Shown: piece after piece, positions 21,142 through 33,700 of the stretch
Numbering within the stretch: position 1 is the stretch's first letter
Layout of the letters: each line of letters begins with the position of its first letter
Source of the DNA: Diabrotica undecimpunctata
Lineage: Eukaryota > Arthropoda > Insecta > Coleoptera > Chrysomelidae
Assembly: GCF_040954645.1 (NCBI RefSeq)
Contig: NC_092811.1
Span: 119,237,343 to 119,301,342 of the forward strand
Reading direction: 5' to 3'
Length of the DNA stretch: 64,000 bases
Translations under genes and position numbers: made by a program
The notes under the pieces: model-generated
Database searches by the model: none
The model's input: the letters and a program-made list of their open reading frames with translations, nothing else
What the model was told of the DNA's origin: nothing

Positions 21142-23265
21142 TAGGGTGTTTCAAAAAACGGTAACCCCGTCTCTAGGGTAGGTAAAAAACTGAAAAATAA
21201 TTGGGGTTTGCTTAGTAAAAAATTTTTGTAACGCCATCTGTTTTTTCAATATGCAGGGCGTTGAAGAAAAAAAAATACGCATTTTTTACGATTTTGCCGA
21301 AACTACTGGCAACATTGTAATGCAATTTTATACGAATATATTTTGGAAGCTGATACATGCTATGAATTTGTTTTTATATCTGATTCTCATAGAGGGCGCT
21401 AGTTACACGGATCGTACTAAGTATTAGTCAATATAACTTTTTTAAGGGTATAATTATTAATCAAAATTTCAAGTAAACTTAAACATCATTCAATTTTACA
21501 TGAAAAAGGTACTCTTGGTAAAACTCGATACTGTGTACCATTTTCGGAATATTTTGATTTGAAAATTATGAAGTAATAATTGATGCTGGTATAAAATAGT
21601 AATTAAACAAAACTCACAAGAAGAAAATTAAATTAATGACTTAGAACATAAAATAAAATTCAATTACAGTAAGTGTTCAAAATGCCCTCCGTTTTCGAGA
21701 ATACACTATTCTTTTTTCTAAAGATTTCATTAACCTCCTAAACGGTAGGGGATCAGCTATGATGTCATTAAATTGACGTTGAATTCTTTCTTCCAATTCT
21801 TGGCGTGAATTTACCTCTGTAGCATAGACTTTTTCCTTAATATACGATCAAACTGCGTAGTCCAAAGGGTTAAAATCGCATGACCGAGGAGGCCAATGAA
21901 TCGGAGCTTCTGCACCTCTACCAATCCATCGATTCGGAAAATGATTACTCAACCAATTACGACACCTTATATCAAAGTGTGGTGGAGCTCCATCGTGCAT
22001 AAAAAATAAAGATCTTCGCTCGTTTAGCGTTAAATCTTCTAATATCTCGAATAAGGAATTGTTTAAAAAATCAAGATACATATCACCATTTAAACTTCCA
22101 GGTAGAATATAATAACCTATTAATTTGTTACCCAAAGTTGCTGCCCAATTAACTTTAAACTAGTGTTGGTAATGTGATACCCTTTTGACTCGTGGATTCT
22201 CATCACACCAGTAGTGTGCATTATGGGAGTTAAACATATCTTGTCGCGTAAAGGTGGCCTCGTCCGTTGGATTGTGGGCTGTCCTTTGTTGCAATGTTTC
22301 ACAAAAATCCACTCTAACCGGTAGATCATATGGCAAGAGCTCTTGGACTTGTCTGTAATGATAAGGATGTAATTTCTGTTCTTTCAGTATCCGCCAAGTA
22401 CTTGAAGAAGTATTTGTTTGTCTTGCTATATTCCTTACGCTAACTGTTGAATCTTGATCAAGTAAATTTAAAATATTATTTTCTTTATTAATTGTTCTTG
22501 TTGTTCTTGGTCTACCAGAATTGATTTTATTTGGTCTCACATTCCCACTTTCTCGACAACGTCGTTCAACGGCTCTAAATGTTTTTTACTTGGTAAGTTT
22601 CTTCTAGGAAACTTTTCTGCATAACGTGTCACAGCTGCACTAGAACATCCTAAACATTCGCCTAAGGTTAATAGCATGTCAGTGTATTCAACATTTGAGT
22701 ACATTTTGATTTGATTTAACAAATAACAAGGTTTCAAAACTATAATTATTGTTGATTTATCGTCATAACAATCAATAAATGTCAGATTTCCATGGCACAC
22801 TTGGAGAAAATAGAGGTATACCTATTAGAACTTTATCATTAGTACCAGCATCAATTATTACTTAATAATTTTCAAATCAAAATATTTCGAAAACGGTACA
22901 CAGTATCGAGTTTTACCAAGAGTACCTTTTTCGTGTAAAATTGAATGATGTTTAAGTTTACTTGAAGTTTTGATTAATAATTATACTCTTAAAAAAGTTA
23001 TATTGACTAATACTTAGTACGATCCGTGTAACTAGCGCCCTCTATGAGAATCAGATATAAAAACAAATTCATGGGATGTATCAGCTTCCAAAACATATTC
23101 GTATAAAATTTCATTACAATGTTGCCAGTAGTTTCGGCAAAATCGTAAAAAATGCGTATTTTTTTTTCTTCAACGCCCTGTATCTTGAAAACGGATGGCG
23201 TTACAAAAAATTTTCAGTTTCTTACCTACCCTAGAGACGGGGTTGCCTTTTTTTGAAACACCCTG
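21142..23265 (-). mobile_element. Tc1/mariner element with ~440-bp inverted repeats, DD43D-like, broken transposase
   Basis: Both ends match in inverted orientation (left TAGGGTGTTTCAAAAAA, right TTTGAAACACCCTG) and are flanked by TA. The repeats extend roughly 440 bp inward, through the shared GCGCTAGTTACACGGATCG segment. The transposase runs on the minus strand: MYSNVEYTDMLLTLGECLG (from 22707), frameshift, LHPYHYRQVQELLPYDLPVR, TDEATFTRQDMFNSHNAHYW, shift, LIGYYILPGSLNGDMYLDFL, HDGAPPHFDIRCR, then RWIGRGAEAPIHWPPRS and FNPLDYAV. Three aspartates are recognisable with 43 residues between the second and third. At least two frameshifts and a stop after DYAV disable it. It lies in the kelch f-g intron. 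Confidence 0.93.
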
Positions 23266-23613
23266 TATATTTATTGGGTTTATTACCAATTCTGATGGTA
23301 AGTTTAATAAAAGAATAAATCTGATAGATAGATCTGATTCTACGAAATAACTAACATTTTGTATCTAACAATAATCATCACTTATATTATCTTAACTTAT
23401 TCATCACTTTTGAATAAGTTAAGATTTTTAGCATTTGGTCATCTGTAATCGTTTAGGTACTAATGTTTGAGATATTTTTCTGGCTTTTTTCTTTCCTGAA
23501 AATGCCCAAATTTGTAAGAGAAACAAGCAAAGTAGGAAACAAGCAAAAGGTATGTTTTAGCATATTAATATTTTTTACACAAATAATCATGTATTGATCT
23601 ATAAATAATTTAC

Positions 23614-23898
23614 CTCCAACGATGTATATCTTATCCCTCACCGCTGCAGCGCCAGCATCCGACCGTGACTTCTGCATAGGAGGTATCAGTTCCCACTGAT
23701 TTTTTTCGGGATCATATCTTTCAGCCGAGTTCATTCTCAATCTCCCATTAAAACCGCCAAACGCGTAAATTAATCCGCGATGGATAACAATGCTGACGTA
23801 ACATCGGGGGAAGTACATACAGGAACGTTGGCTCCATTTGTGCTGGACTGGATCAAAGCATTTTACAGAATTAAAATATTCAGTTCCATCAAAACCAC
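23614..23898 (-). CDS. KLHL10: KLHL10-like kelch protein, exon f
   Basis: Acceptor TATATCGCAG, donor GTAAAT, phase 1 to phase 1. It encodes kelch blades 2 and 3: GFDGTEYFNSVKCFDPVQHK, RCYVSIVIHRGLIYAFGG, NGRLRMNSAERYDPEKNQ and MQKSRSDAGAAAVRDKIYIV. The segment FNSV..FDPV...W followed by RCYVS and then NSAERY.PE.NQW is the same order and wording as in vertebrate KLHL10, which is the main reason for this identification over other kelch proteins. Confidence 0.96.
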
Positions 23899-25544
23899 CT
23901 GCGATATAAAGAATTTATTCCTTCATTTTTGCGGATAAAGATGATTTTATAATTATAGCGAAAACATATTTATTAAATAAACTAAGTCAGAAAAAAGTCA
24001 AATATACAGCCAGGCATACAATTAAAGCCACTCCGTATATAAGAATTTTTTCCCTAATGCTAGTCCCTGAAAAAGTTAACCAGATGATTCAAAAGAGAAG
24101 AGAGATAATAACAATGGTTAAGTATTTTAGAAATGCGTAAATTTTAATTAAAGATTTTATAATGATTTGAATTATAGTTAATAAATTAGAAGGAACACCC
24201 CCACTTGAAACTTTAATGTCACACGTCCCGTCCCAAATAGAGCTATCCTCTTCTTATTTTTGTCGGCTGTCACAGTTCTTCTTTTTCTTATCTGTCAAAA
24301 TGTCGTCTGTCACTTCAGTTTTCTTTTTATTTTAAGGTGTAAATTCTTCCTCTTGATCTGCCAAAATGTCGTTTGTCAAGTTTAAATCCTTCTTCCTTAA
24401 ACTCCTCTTTCACTTTACTTTCTTTTTTCTCTTTCTTTCTTCGCTTACATTTGTAATATCCAGGCATGTGCCACGTGATAGGATTTACCAAATAAAATAC
24501 GAAGACAGAAATTTAAAACATCACGACGTTCTAAAGGAGCATTAAGCTTATAGTACCAAAACGAGGTATTGCCTACACTGAATGTACAGGGATGTGCGAG
24601 GTATTATATCGTTAGGGTAATTCGCATAGTGCGTAACTCCATTTTTTTTCAAATATACTTTTTGCTCCATCTGGTATAACGATACCATATCCTTAACCTG
24701 AAAAATACCCATCTCCGCAGCATTTACCGTTTTGCAATAAAAGCCGTCACAGAAAATTGCCTAACTCCATGCATCAAACTGTTGACAAGCAGAATGCTTA
24801 TCTCCCTCCATTTGTTGTCCCGACATCACGATGACCACTACACTTCCGGACTAAAGAGAATGAGAGAGAGAGAGTTCTTACATTTAAAAATTAAACACCA
24901 ATTGTTGTAGATAAACAATCAGACTCAGAGTACAAAGATAATTGCAGAAGGACCAAAGCTCCATCAGGGGGCTTCCAAAGTGTAGATGATTCTTTGTAGA
25001 AAGCCGTGAAGAACTAATTTCTCGGACCTAAAATCTTTATCATATTTATATAAGAGTGTTGTGGTCGTGATTAGCGATATTTGTAATATTTCTAGGTCAA
25101 CTGACCGATGGGAAGGATTTCGAGGCGGGACGATACGCATCAGCATGCTCATTAGTCCGCGACTAAGGGCAGTAGATGACAAAGCCTTCAGAAGCAGAAC
25201 AAGAGTTATTGGTAGGGCTAGAGTTTATTTTTAGAATCTCCGACAAATTCATTGGGATCAGCAAATATTATACAAGGTTGTATTGCACAGTGAGCATCGA
25301 TGAACCATGTAGAGTCATGAGTAAGACATTAATGGCTTATGGTGCATAATTCACCTACAAAATGTCATCTATAAAATGAATTTTAGAAATTTGGTATATA
25401 AAAACTAAACAAGCTATGGTGAAATAAAAAACAGGCTTTTAGATAGAAAACGGGCATTCCTGTTTTGCTATTATTTTCGTATTATCTTTTAATTATTTTT
25501 AAACATTGATAAAAAATTATAAAAAGAAAATTTTCTATTCTTAC
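23899..25544 (-). other. Kelch intron e-f, 1.6 kb, no recognised element
   Basis: Contains TGTCAAA/TGTCACT-rich sequence near 24235-24390, a short GA run (24846-24862) and a low-GC remainder. No protein family could be recognised in either strand; an unidentified decayed element is likely around 24540-25230. Confidence 0.5.
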
Positions 25545-25723
25545 CTATCATATAAATAAGACCATTTAGTGTGCAAAGACCATGGTAAGCTCTTGGTGAG
25601 GAATCAGTATCGGAACAGAAAAGCCATTTATCTGCCTTACAGTCATAAGTTTCTATAAAATTAGTAGGACTACCCGAACACCATCCACCAACTGCAAATA
25701 TAACTTCGTGTGGAACTCTAGGC
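25545..25723 (-). CDS. KLHL10: KLHL10-like kelch protein, exon e
   Basis: Acceptor CTTTTTAG, donor GTAAGA; enters in phase 2 (completing an arginine codon) and leaves in phase 1. It encodes the first kelch blade: PRVPHEVIFAVGGWCSGSPT, NFIETYDCKADKW and SSPRAYHGLCTLNGLIYMIG. VIFAVGGW.SGSPTN.IE.YD matches KLHL10 closely. Frame is intact. Confidence 0.96.
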
Positions 25724-28114
25724 CTAAAAAGTAGAATTAAGTTATAAGAGATAAGACTTTGTATAATGTCATCTTAAATCTTTTATTCGACAACCTTATT
25801 AAATTGGGAGTTTTTTGCGAGGTGCCCTTGTTTACAAATAGGTAGGTTTACATTCGTTCCCAAAATAGACTAATCGCTTTAAGGAGAGTTAGCTAAAGTC
25901 TATTATAGAGTATCAATAGACCTATTAGGTCAAGTGGAAGGATGTGGTAATATAAGTGCTCACTTATATTAACTACATTCAATTTTGAAGTTGGAGTTGG
26001 AGTGCAACGTTTTACAATATTTTACAGAATAAATTTAATATAGAAACACGTGTCTTGAACAAACGTCATGTACAGTACATGTAACATTACAGTCTTCAAA
26101 TCAATGTTAAATGACACTTAAATTACACAAAAGTAAAATTAGATGTTGGTGTCACTTTTATTGTACAAGTTTACTGAAGCTTATTTTTGTCGCTATTAGT
26201 ACACCAGCCCAAATATGTGAAGAGACGCGAGCTGTGGGTGCGCAGTGGCAACATTAGAAAAAGCGGGAAAAGCTTCATTCAAATATCTGACAGTTAGTAG
26301 CATAAATTAAGAGCTCTTAAATACCAAATGGGATATAATTGGACTGTGGGAAACTTGCTTACCAGGAGAAGCATGTACCATCTTAAAATCTGGTCACCAG
26401 CTATACCAGAAAAACTCCGTAGAAAATCATCACATAGGCGGTTTAGCGATCCTGATAAACAAATAGCGTTCCTTATAAAGTAACGAAGTTCTGGGCAGTA
26501 TCAAACAGAGTCATATATCTTGTCATCGCTTTGAACAACACATACAGCTTACAGATAATGCTCAAACACGAAAACAGCCAAAACATCTAAACTCCAACCT
26601 AATACAATTAAACTACTCCAAGAAAGACGAAACAGAACAGATCGAACTTGTATCTTTATAAATTACTAACTAAAGAGCACTGGATTCAGAAAACATTTTA
26701 GTATCATAGACCACTTGTACACCGTAAGAACACCGATAGAAAAATGCAGAGAGTATAATGTTCCAATTCATATGGCGTTCGTCGATTTCCATAAAGCATT
26801 CGATTCCATCGAATTATGGGCAGTGCTTGAATCTCTAGAAAATGCACGTATAGATTCAAGATACACTAACATAATTAAAAACATATATTAAAATGCCACC
26901 ATGCAAATAAAGCTGGACGAAAGCACAAAAACTAATCCCATAAGACTACAACGGGGAGTAAGACAAGGAGAAAATGTTGAACATTATGTATATCTAGGTC
27001 ATGTCTTCAAACTAGGAAAACCAAATCAAGATGCTGAAATTAAAAGAAGAACACAACTGGCATAGACCGCTTTCGGCAAACTAGCATATATCTTGAAAAA
27101 CACCTCCATTCCTGTAAACTTAAAGAAAAAGGTGTATAACACATGCATACTACCAGTTTGTACCTACGGCTTGGAGACATTAGCCCTTACCAAAAAATCT
27201 GCTAAAAAATTAGAAACAACGCAAATAGCAATGGAACGAATCATGGTTGGAATATCACTGTGAGACAAGATTAGAAACACCGAGATAAGACGTAAAACGA
27301 AGATTAGGGATATTGTAGAAAAAATTACAAAAATGAAATGGCGCTGGGCAGGTCACGTAGCCCGATATAACGACAACAGGTGGACACGGAGAATTCTAGA
27401 ATGGACAATGCAGTATAATATACTTTCAGTTAAATTTTACCCGACCTTCGACCCCTCGAGAGAGGCTACAGGTAGTTGCGGACAGAAGACAGTCGAACAA
27501 AACAGTCTCATCACATCAACGTTACGATAAGGACGCTATTTTTAAGTTTATCGTTTACAAAATATTTTACATGTGCTTTTTTTTTCAATACAGTTTAGTT
27601 TAAGTGATTTGTTTTTGTATTATTACACAGCGTGAAATTCAAATAATATTTAACTTACATCCCCTACAAGGACAACAAAAAGCATGGGAAGACCTCAAAA
27701 AAGATGGGTAGATGACATAAGAGCAGTGGCAGGCAAACAGTGGATTAGATTGGCGCAAAATAGAGAAAGATGGAAGCAATTGGGTGAAACCTGCATTCAG
27801 GAGTGGATGGAAAATGGTTGATAAAGAGAGACTAGTAGCATATGATTTTTTTTAAATCATCGCCATTTAAAAAATTTGATTTAAACATTTTGTGCAGATT
27901 TTCAGTTGAGAATGTAGGCATTCACATAATTGTTTTATTAAAGTAGTGTCACATCCGACAAACTGTCAAATATTTTGAAAATACTAATGGGTAGCTTTTG
28001 TTTTCCTAATGTCCTACAATTATTATTTATTCCGTCATAACTTTCGTATTTTATGATGAAAACTATTTATTTTTCACTATTCTTTAATAAGGGAGCAATG
28101 AAAACCACTTTTAC
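25724..28114 (-). other. Kelch intron d-e, 2.4 kb
   Basis: Holds the LINE-D relic at 26300-27830. The part 25724-26290 shows no recognised gene. Confidence 0.7.
26300..27830 (+). pseudogene. LINE-D relic with internal deletions and an insert
   Basis: Readable blocks: endonuclease-like GLWETCLPGEACTILKSGHQ; RT FRKHFSIIDHLYTVRTPIEK and MAFVDFHKAFDSIELWAVL; RGVRQGE joined directly to VEHYVYLGHVFKLGKPNQD; KKVYNTCILPVCTYGLETLA; MKWRWAGHVARYNDNRWTRR; and, after about 250 unrelated bases (27405-27660), GRPQKRWVDDIRAVAGKQW with a terminal WKQLGETCIQEWMENG. The jump after RQGE removes the polymerase active site. It resembles RTE-type LINEs common in nematodes and insects. It is distinct from LINE-A, B and C. 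Confidence 0.85.
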
Positions 28115-28273
28115 CTGAAAAGATAATTGTTAATATAATCTATGTGGTCATCTTGATTAAGACCATTTAAAACTGATATTACGTCTTGTAGATACTCCTG
28201 GCACTGGGGATTCTCTTGAATTAAATTCCAATTTGATACACCTTTTATACTTTCGTAGGGTAGAGTACCAACC
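28115..28273 (-). CDS. KLHL10: KLHL10-like kelch protein, exon d (BACK to kelch linker)
   Basis: Acceptor TATTTTTAAG, donor GTAAAA, phase 2 at both ends. It encodes VGTLPYESIKGVSNWNLIQE, NPQCQEYLQDVISVLNGLNQ and DDHIDYINNYLF, the end of the BACK domain and the linker into the propeller. It is separated from exon c by a 57-bp intron, the only short one left in the gene. Confidence 0.94.
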
Positions 28274-28330
28274 CTTAAAAATAACAATAGAGAATATTTT
28301 TACTTAGGCAAAAAAATCATCGCATTTTAC

Positions 28331-28510
28331 CTGATACATTTCAAAAGTTCGAAGAGATTTTCTTTTCGCGTTTCAGGAAAATATTCGATCCATAATTTGA
28401 CAGCTTGAAAAACGGTTTCTTCTGATCTGACGTTAAGGTCATCATCTTTAAGAATTTCTTTTAAATAATCTACAGATATATGGTAAAATTCTTGACTCTC
28501 TGTGAGCAAA
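28331..28510 (-). CDS. KLHL10: KLHL10-like kelch protein, exon c (BACK domain)
   Basis: Acceptor TTTTTTTAG, donor GTAAAA, phase 2 at both ends. It encodes LLTESQEFYHISVDYLKEIL, KDDDLNVRSEETVFQAVKLW and IEYFPETRKENLFELLKCI. The pattern L...L..IL..D.LNV..E..VF.AV..W is the BACK domain that links BTB to kelch in Cullin-3 adaptors. It joins in frame to exon b across a 16.9-kb intron. Confidence 0.95.
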
Positions 28511-29126
28511 CTAAAAAAAATTTGTAACTATGTTTAATCATTATGCAATTTATAATACTATAATACTGGAAGTCAATGTAATTATACTTTTATAACTAAA
28601 GTCCGGATTTTTAAGCATAATGCTTATGGTAAATAAAAGCAGGAATATTTTCTTTTTAAATAAGAATAAAACATACAAAAATAAGTCATTTGACAACACT
28701 TTTTATACTTCTTTTGCTTTTTTTAATTTGTATACCTTTTTTGAACTTTTGTGCTTATTTGGTTCTTTTTTGTAGATATTCTTATTATTTTTGCATTTTA
28801 CCTAATTTTACTGAAAAAATGTGTTTGTGTTTGAAAAAAAATTTCATTAAAGCTCCTTTATGCTCCTACTCCTACTCCTCCTACTTGTTAGTGAAATATT
28901 GCTTAACGCAACGCTCCATTACCACCTGAACCAGTGTTAACTCGGTTAACTCGGTACTACGCCGAATATATCGATAATTTTAAAAGCTTCGTATCGGAAC
29001 TTCAATATACTGCTATTAAATCGATAAAAGATTGTCAGAATGTTTTAGATAAAACAAAATTACCAAAAATTATTGATTTTATCAGAAGAAACTTTTGTTT
29101 TGTGATTGAAACAATAAAATAATTGG

Positions 29127-30590
29127 GGAAACAGCAAATAGTACAGATATCGCTGTATCGTCTGCGTACAGGCTTAGCATCGAACTGTGTTCAGATGGTG
29201 TATCTGCCGTATATATGGTGTATATGTATGGCGACAGCACCGCCCTCTGTGACACACCAGCTTCCATAGTCCTGACTTTGGACAGGGTTGGTCCTATCCG
29301 AACTCTGAACCTTCTTTCAGCTAGGTATGACGAGAGGAAATAGGTCATCGCCTCGCTATAACTATAATGCTCATTTTATACAGCAGGCCTTCGTGCCATA
29401 CTCTATCGAAAGTCTTACTGACATCTAGAAAGGCTGCTGCTGTATATTTCTTTTCATTGAACCCTTTTGTGGCATATTCTGTTAGTCTCAGAACCTGAAG
29501 TTCACATGAGTGTTCGAATCTAAATCCAAACTGTTCTTCCGGTATGGTTCCGATTGCTTCTGATTCATTTTTCAGTCTAGTTAGTATGACCCGCTCTACG
29601 ATTTTGCTTATAGCTGGTAATAAGCTTATTGGTCGATAGTTTTGTGACTTGAAAATGTTCCATTTTTCCTAGTCTTTTGATCATTATTACGTCTTCCTTC
29701 CATCTCTCAGGAGAGTATCTTAGTCGTAGGATGTTGTTGATTATATTTACTATGTAAATTATTGCCTTTGCTGACAGATTTTTCAGAGCTCTGTTCGTAA
29801 TGTTGTCCGGTTCTGGAGCTTTCTTGGCGTTGGTACACTTGATCAGTTGTCTGACTTCTTCAGGGGAAGTATGAGTAATACCTATGTTACTCTTCGTTCC
29901 TTTTAGATTCCTATATCTTTTTTTTTACTTAGAGCTTTCTTGGCGTTGGTACACTTGATCAGTTGTCTGACTTCTTCAGGGAAAGTATGAGTAATACCTA
30001 TGTTACTCTTCGTTCCTTTTAGATTCCTATATCTTTTTTTTTTACTTGGAGCTTTCTTGGCGTTGGTACACTTGATCAGTTGTCTGACTTCTTCAGGGAA
30101 AGTATGAGTAATACCTATGTTACTCTTCGTTCCTTTTAGATTCCTATATCTTTTTTTTTACTTCTTCTGTGAAGTTTAAATCTTCATTATGATGACAATT
30201 CTTTAAAAATCCTTTTTCTAGCGTCTTTTTCATTACTTCCCCTTTACCTATTTATGTGTATACTATTCCATTTTCTCCATGAAGGGATGGAATAGATAAC
30301 TTCCACAACGTGGATTTGTTTGGGTCTAGCTGCTGGATATAATTTTCCCAGTTTTTGCTCCTGTGCTCTTCGAATTGTTTTTTAACTTCCCTGTTCAGTT
30401 CGTTAGCAATTCTTTTATCTTGTTGGTTTCTTGTTCTGTTGGCTTTTCATATTTTCCTGTTATTTCATTTTATCAGTTCTTTCAGCTCATTGCTGATTTC
30501 TCTGAACCTTCCTTTTGTTGTGGGTGTCTCTTCTTTCTTGTTGTGTGTGTCTCTTCTTCTATGTTGCTGGCATCGATAGTATTTTAACAA
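29127..30590 (-). pseudogene. Jockey-clade LINE relic with triplicated segment
   Basis: Right to left: linker FEEHRSKNWENYIQQLDPNK, then EEVRQLIKCTNAKKAPEPDN, RYSPERWKEDVIMI, a KAF-like region, and AMTYFLSSYLAERRFRVRIG, RTMEAGVSQRAVLSPYIYTI and MLSLYADDTAISVL. This is the Jockey-clade RT order, with the YADD box intact but several stops in the middle. The segment at the start of RT is present three times (separate entry). Confidence 0.88.
29816..30165. repeat. Three tandem copies of a 116/117-bp LINE segment
   Basis: GAGCTTTCTTGGCGTTGGTA recurs at 29816, 29932 and 30049. Each unit continues through TGATCAGTTGTCTGACTTCT to CCTATATCTTTTTT. The three units are nearly identical (GGGGAAGT versus GGGAAAGT). 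They sit inside the Jockey-like RT coding region. Confidence 0.95.
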
Positions 30591-30712
30591 AACTCAAAAA
30601 TATATTAACAAAAATTAAAGGATTTCAAAAGATGAAAAAATATTTTTAATTTTAAAATGGAGAACACGTTGAAGATATAAATATGGATCCGTCAGTAGTG
30701 ACAAAGTATATA

Positions 30713-33700
30713 GCCCAGTCTGGTTATACAAAAATCATCGATTTCACGGCAAAATGTTTCGCAGATATCTGAAGCTTTTAAGACATAAGTGGGGGTTACT
30801 AGATAACGAATAGATAAAAAGATACTCCTATTTTTACCTTGCGTTTTTTTTTAACAATAATTTATGGTCAGAATTTGATTTTTTATCTATAAGTGTTTTC
30901 CCTTATAATTTAAATACACAATATTTATACCATTTTTTCATATCAGGAATATCTTTATTTTATTGTTTTTTCAATTAAAATTGATAAATAATTTACGGAG
31001 ATATTTGCAAAAAAGCAGTTTTTTTGCACTAATTTATAAATTTAATTAATTTTTTTATTAACAAAACAAAATGTTATTAATACATTTCAACATTGAGTAA
31101 TTACCGTCCTTTAAATGTGTGCGAAATTTCCCCCCGATCGGTCAAATAGTTTAAAAGTGTTTCGATTTGTTTATCCCTGGGACTAATTATTTAAACCATT
31201 GAACTTGCCCTATGAATGATGTTAGACACATTTAGCAAATTATATAGGATTCTTTAAGACCTATACTATCTCAGAAGTTAAATGAATATTGAGATTTCAT
31301 TGAAATTATTTACAAACTAAACGTTTGAAAAAGGGGTATGTTTTTTACTTATAAACAATTGTAATAACTTCTATATTTTTCAAGCTACAGACTTGTATGT
31401 ACAACCATTAGATAGCTGGTAAAAAACTCTGTTTTTGTTAATTATATCTCCATTGTTTATAAACATTAAGAAGTAAAATTTGCACAAATTTTGAATGAAA
31501 ATCTAAACTTTTTTATTTAATTTTATAGCTATAAAATCATCAAATTTTTCGAAATTTAAAACCTTTCGAAACGAAGTTACTTTCGAAAGATCGACATAGG
31601 AAAGTGGAGGGGAAACTGTTTTAGCTCCTCGCTGCAAAATTTAATATTATGGTTACGGATTTATCATTCAAAAGCTTCAACAGTTCTGTAGAAATTTCAT
31701 CAGGTCCATTTGCTTTTCCGTTTTTAGCGTTTCTTATTGCGTATTCTACTTCTTCTTTCAATATGTCTGCCCCAGTTGCATTGATTATCTGAGTTAAGTT
31801 ATTTCTATCGTCTTCAAATAATTCATTTAGGTATTCTGTCCATCTTTTTATTTTATTCTCTAGATCTACAATAAGATTTCCATCTTTGTCTTTAAGTTTA
31901 CCTATTTGGCATTTCTTTATGCTTCCTGTTATCTCTTTTACTTTTTTGTGCATATTGAACGCATCGTACTTTTTCTCATACGTTTCCATTTCTTCACATT
32001 GTTCTTTAATCCACTCCTCTTTGGCTTCTTTTATTCTCTTTTTTATGTGTTTATTTATTTCTTTGTATTTGTCTGGGTAATTCTTCATCTTTCTTCTTTG
32101 TTCCATCAAGTCTAGTATATCTTGTGTCATCCACCCCTTATTCTTTGTTGTTGGTTTTGTAAGATGTTTCTTTCCTGCTGTTTGTATAGCTGTATTTATG
32201 TACTTTAATTTTTGGTTAACGTTGTTTGTATCGTTAATTTGTTGCTGCACTGAACGGAGGTTTTCATTTATTTCTTCTCCTGTTTCTTGTCGTATATTTT
32301 TGTTTCTAAGTTTATTTAAATCTAGTGCCTTTCTGTGTGGACTTCTAATCTTTTTTGGTCTCGCCTCTATCACAGTAACTACCGGGTTATGATCTGAGCC
32401 TATATCAGCTCCTGGGTACGTCTTAGTACATTTAACAGCATTATGATACCTCCTTGCTATCATAATGTAGTCTATTTGATTTCTCACTATTTTTTCTTTG
32501 GTATGTTGTGGAGATGTCCATGTATATAACCGTCGAGGAGGTAATTTGAAATAGGTATTTGTTATTACAAAGTCTTTACTTTGGCAAAATTGAATCAATC
32601 GATCTCCTCTGTCATTTCTGTTTCCAAGCCCATATTTTCCTACTTGTTCTCCTACCTTACCTTGACCCACCTTGGCATTAAGATCGCCCATTAATATGTT
32701 AATGTATGGAAAGACTGACTTAATAAGTGAAGACAAACAACCTGCAACAAAAAGGTTCAGACCTGACAGTGAAGTCGAATAAATGAACCAAATTTTAACT
32801 TTTAAACCAATGTATGTAAAGAAAATAAAAAAAGTAAAGTTCAATAAACATTGCAAAATTTAATAAGGCAAGTGATGAAAAAATCAACTTATTTTATCAA
32901 AGCAGTAAGGCAGATTAGATTAATATTGTATATCATATTTGTAAGAAAAATAGAATAAAAATCAATATTGTTAATTATAAAAATACAAACAATTATAATT
33001 AATATAAAGAATCTAATAATATAATGTGTAAAAAATTACCTGAAATTTAATTTATAAAATATATAAGTATTATTACATCATTGATATAAAATGAAAAAAC
33101 ATATGTTGATTTTACGGGATTTTCCGAGATTTATGGGGGGTGAAAATTATGTCATCATTATTAATACTGCGACAGACTATTCGAGCAAATTTAAAAAAAG
33201 TAAGTATTTAGGGTGAATTTCAAATGGACTCAATTTTTCCGAGTTTTATTTTTGGATATCCTCTCCACTTTCCTATTCCTAAAAATTAGATAAATTTTAT
33301 AGCTATAAGTTTCAATATAAAGTTTAGATTTTCATTTAAAATTTGTGCAAATTTTACTTCTTAATGTTTATAAACAATGGAGATATGATTTTTTAAAAAA
33401 TAGTCACTAACTTCGTTCCTACTGGTCATAGAAGGTTTTTTATTTTTTAATGTGAGCTTTTTTACCAGCTATCCAATGGTTGTACGTACAAGTCTGTAGC
33501 TTGAAAAATATAGAAGTTATTACAATTGTTTATAAGTAAAAAACATACCCCTTTTTCAAACTTTTATTTTGTAAATAATTTCGATGAAAACTCAATATGC
33601 ATTTAACTTCTGAGATAGTCTAAGTCTTAAAGAATCCTATGAAATTTGCTGAATGTGTCTAGCATCATGCATAGGGCAAGCTTAATAGTTTAAATAATTA

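Noticed and set aside
23453..23613. Extension of kelch exon f to a 121-residue protein
   Set aside because: The exon ends at the GTAAAT donor (23613); the following codons are intron and lose kelch similarity.
28690..28929. Hydrophobic 79-codon frame resembling a membrane protein
   Set aside because: T-rich intronic sequence translated; no family or start context.
30355..30587. Two overlapping plus-strand hydrophobic frames
   Set aside because: Antisense shadows of the Jockey-like LINE linker.
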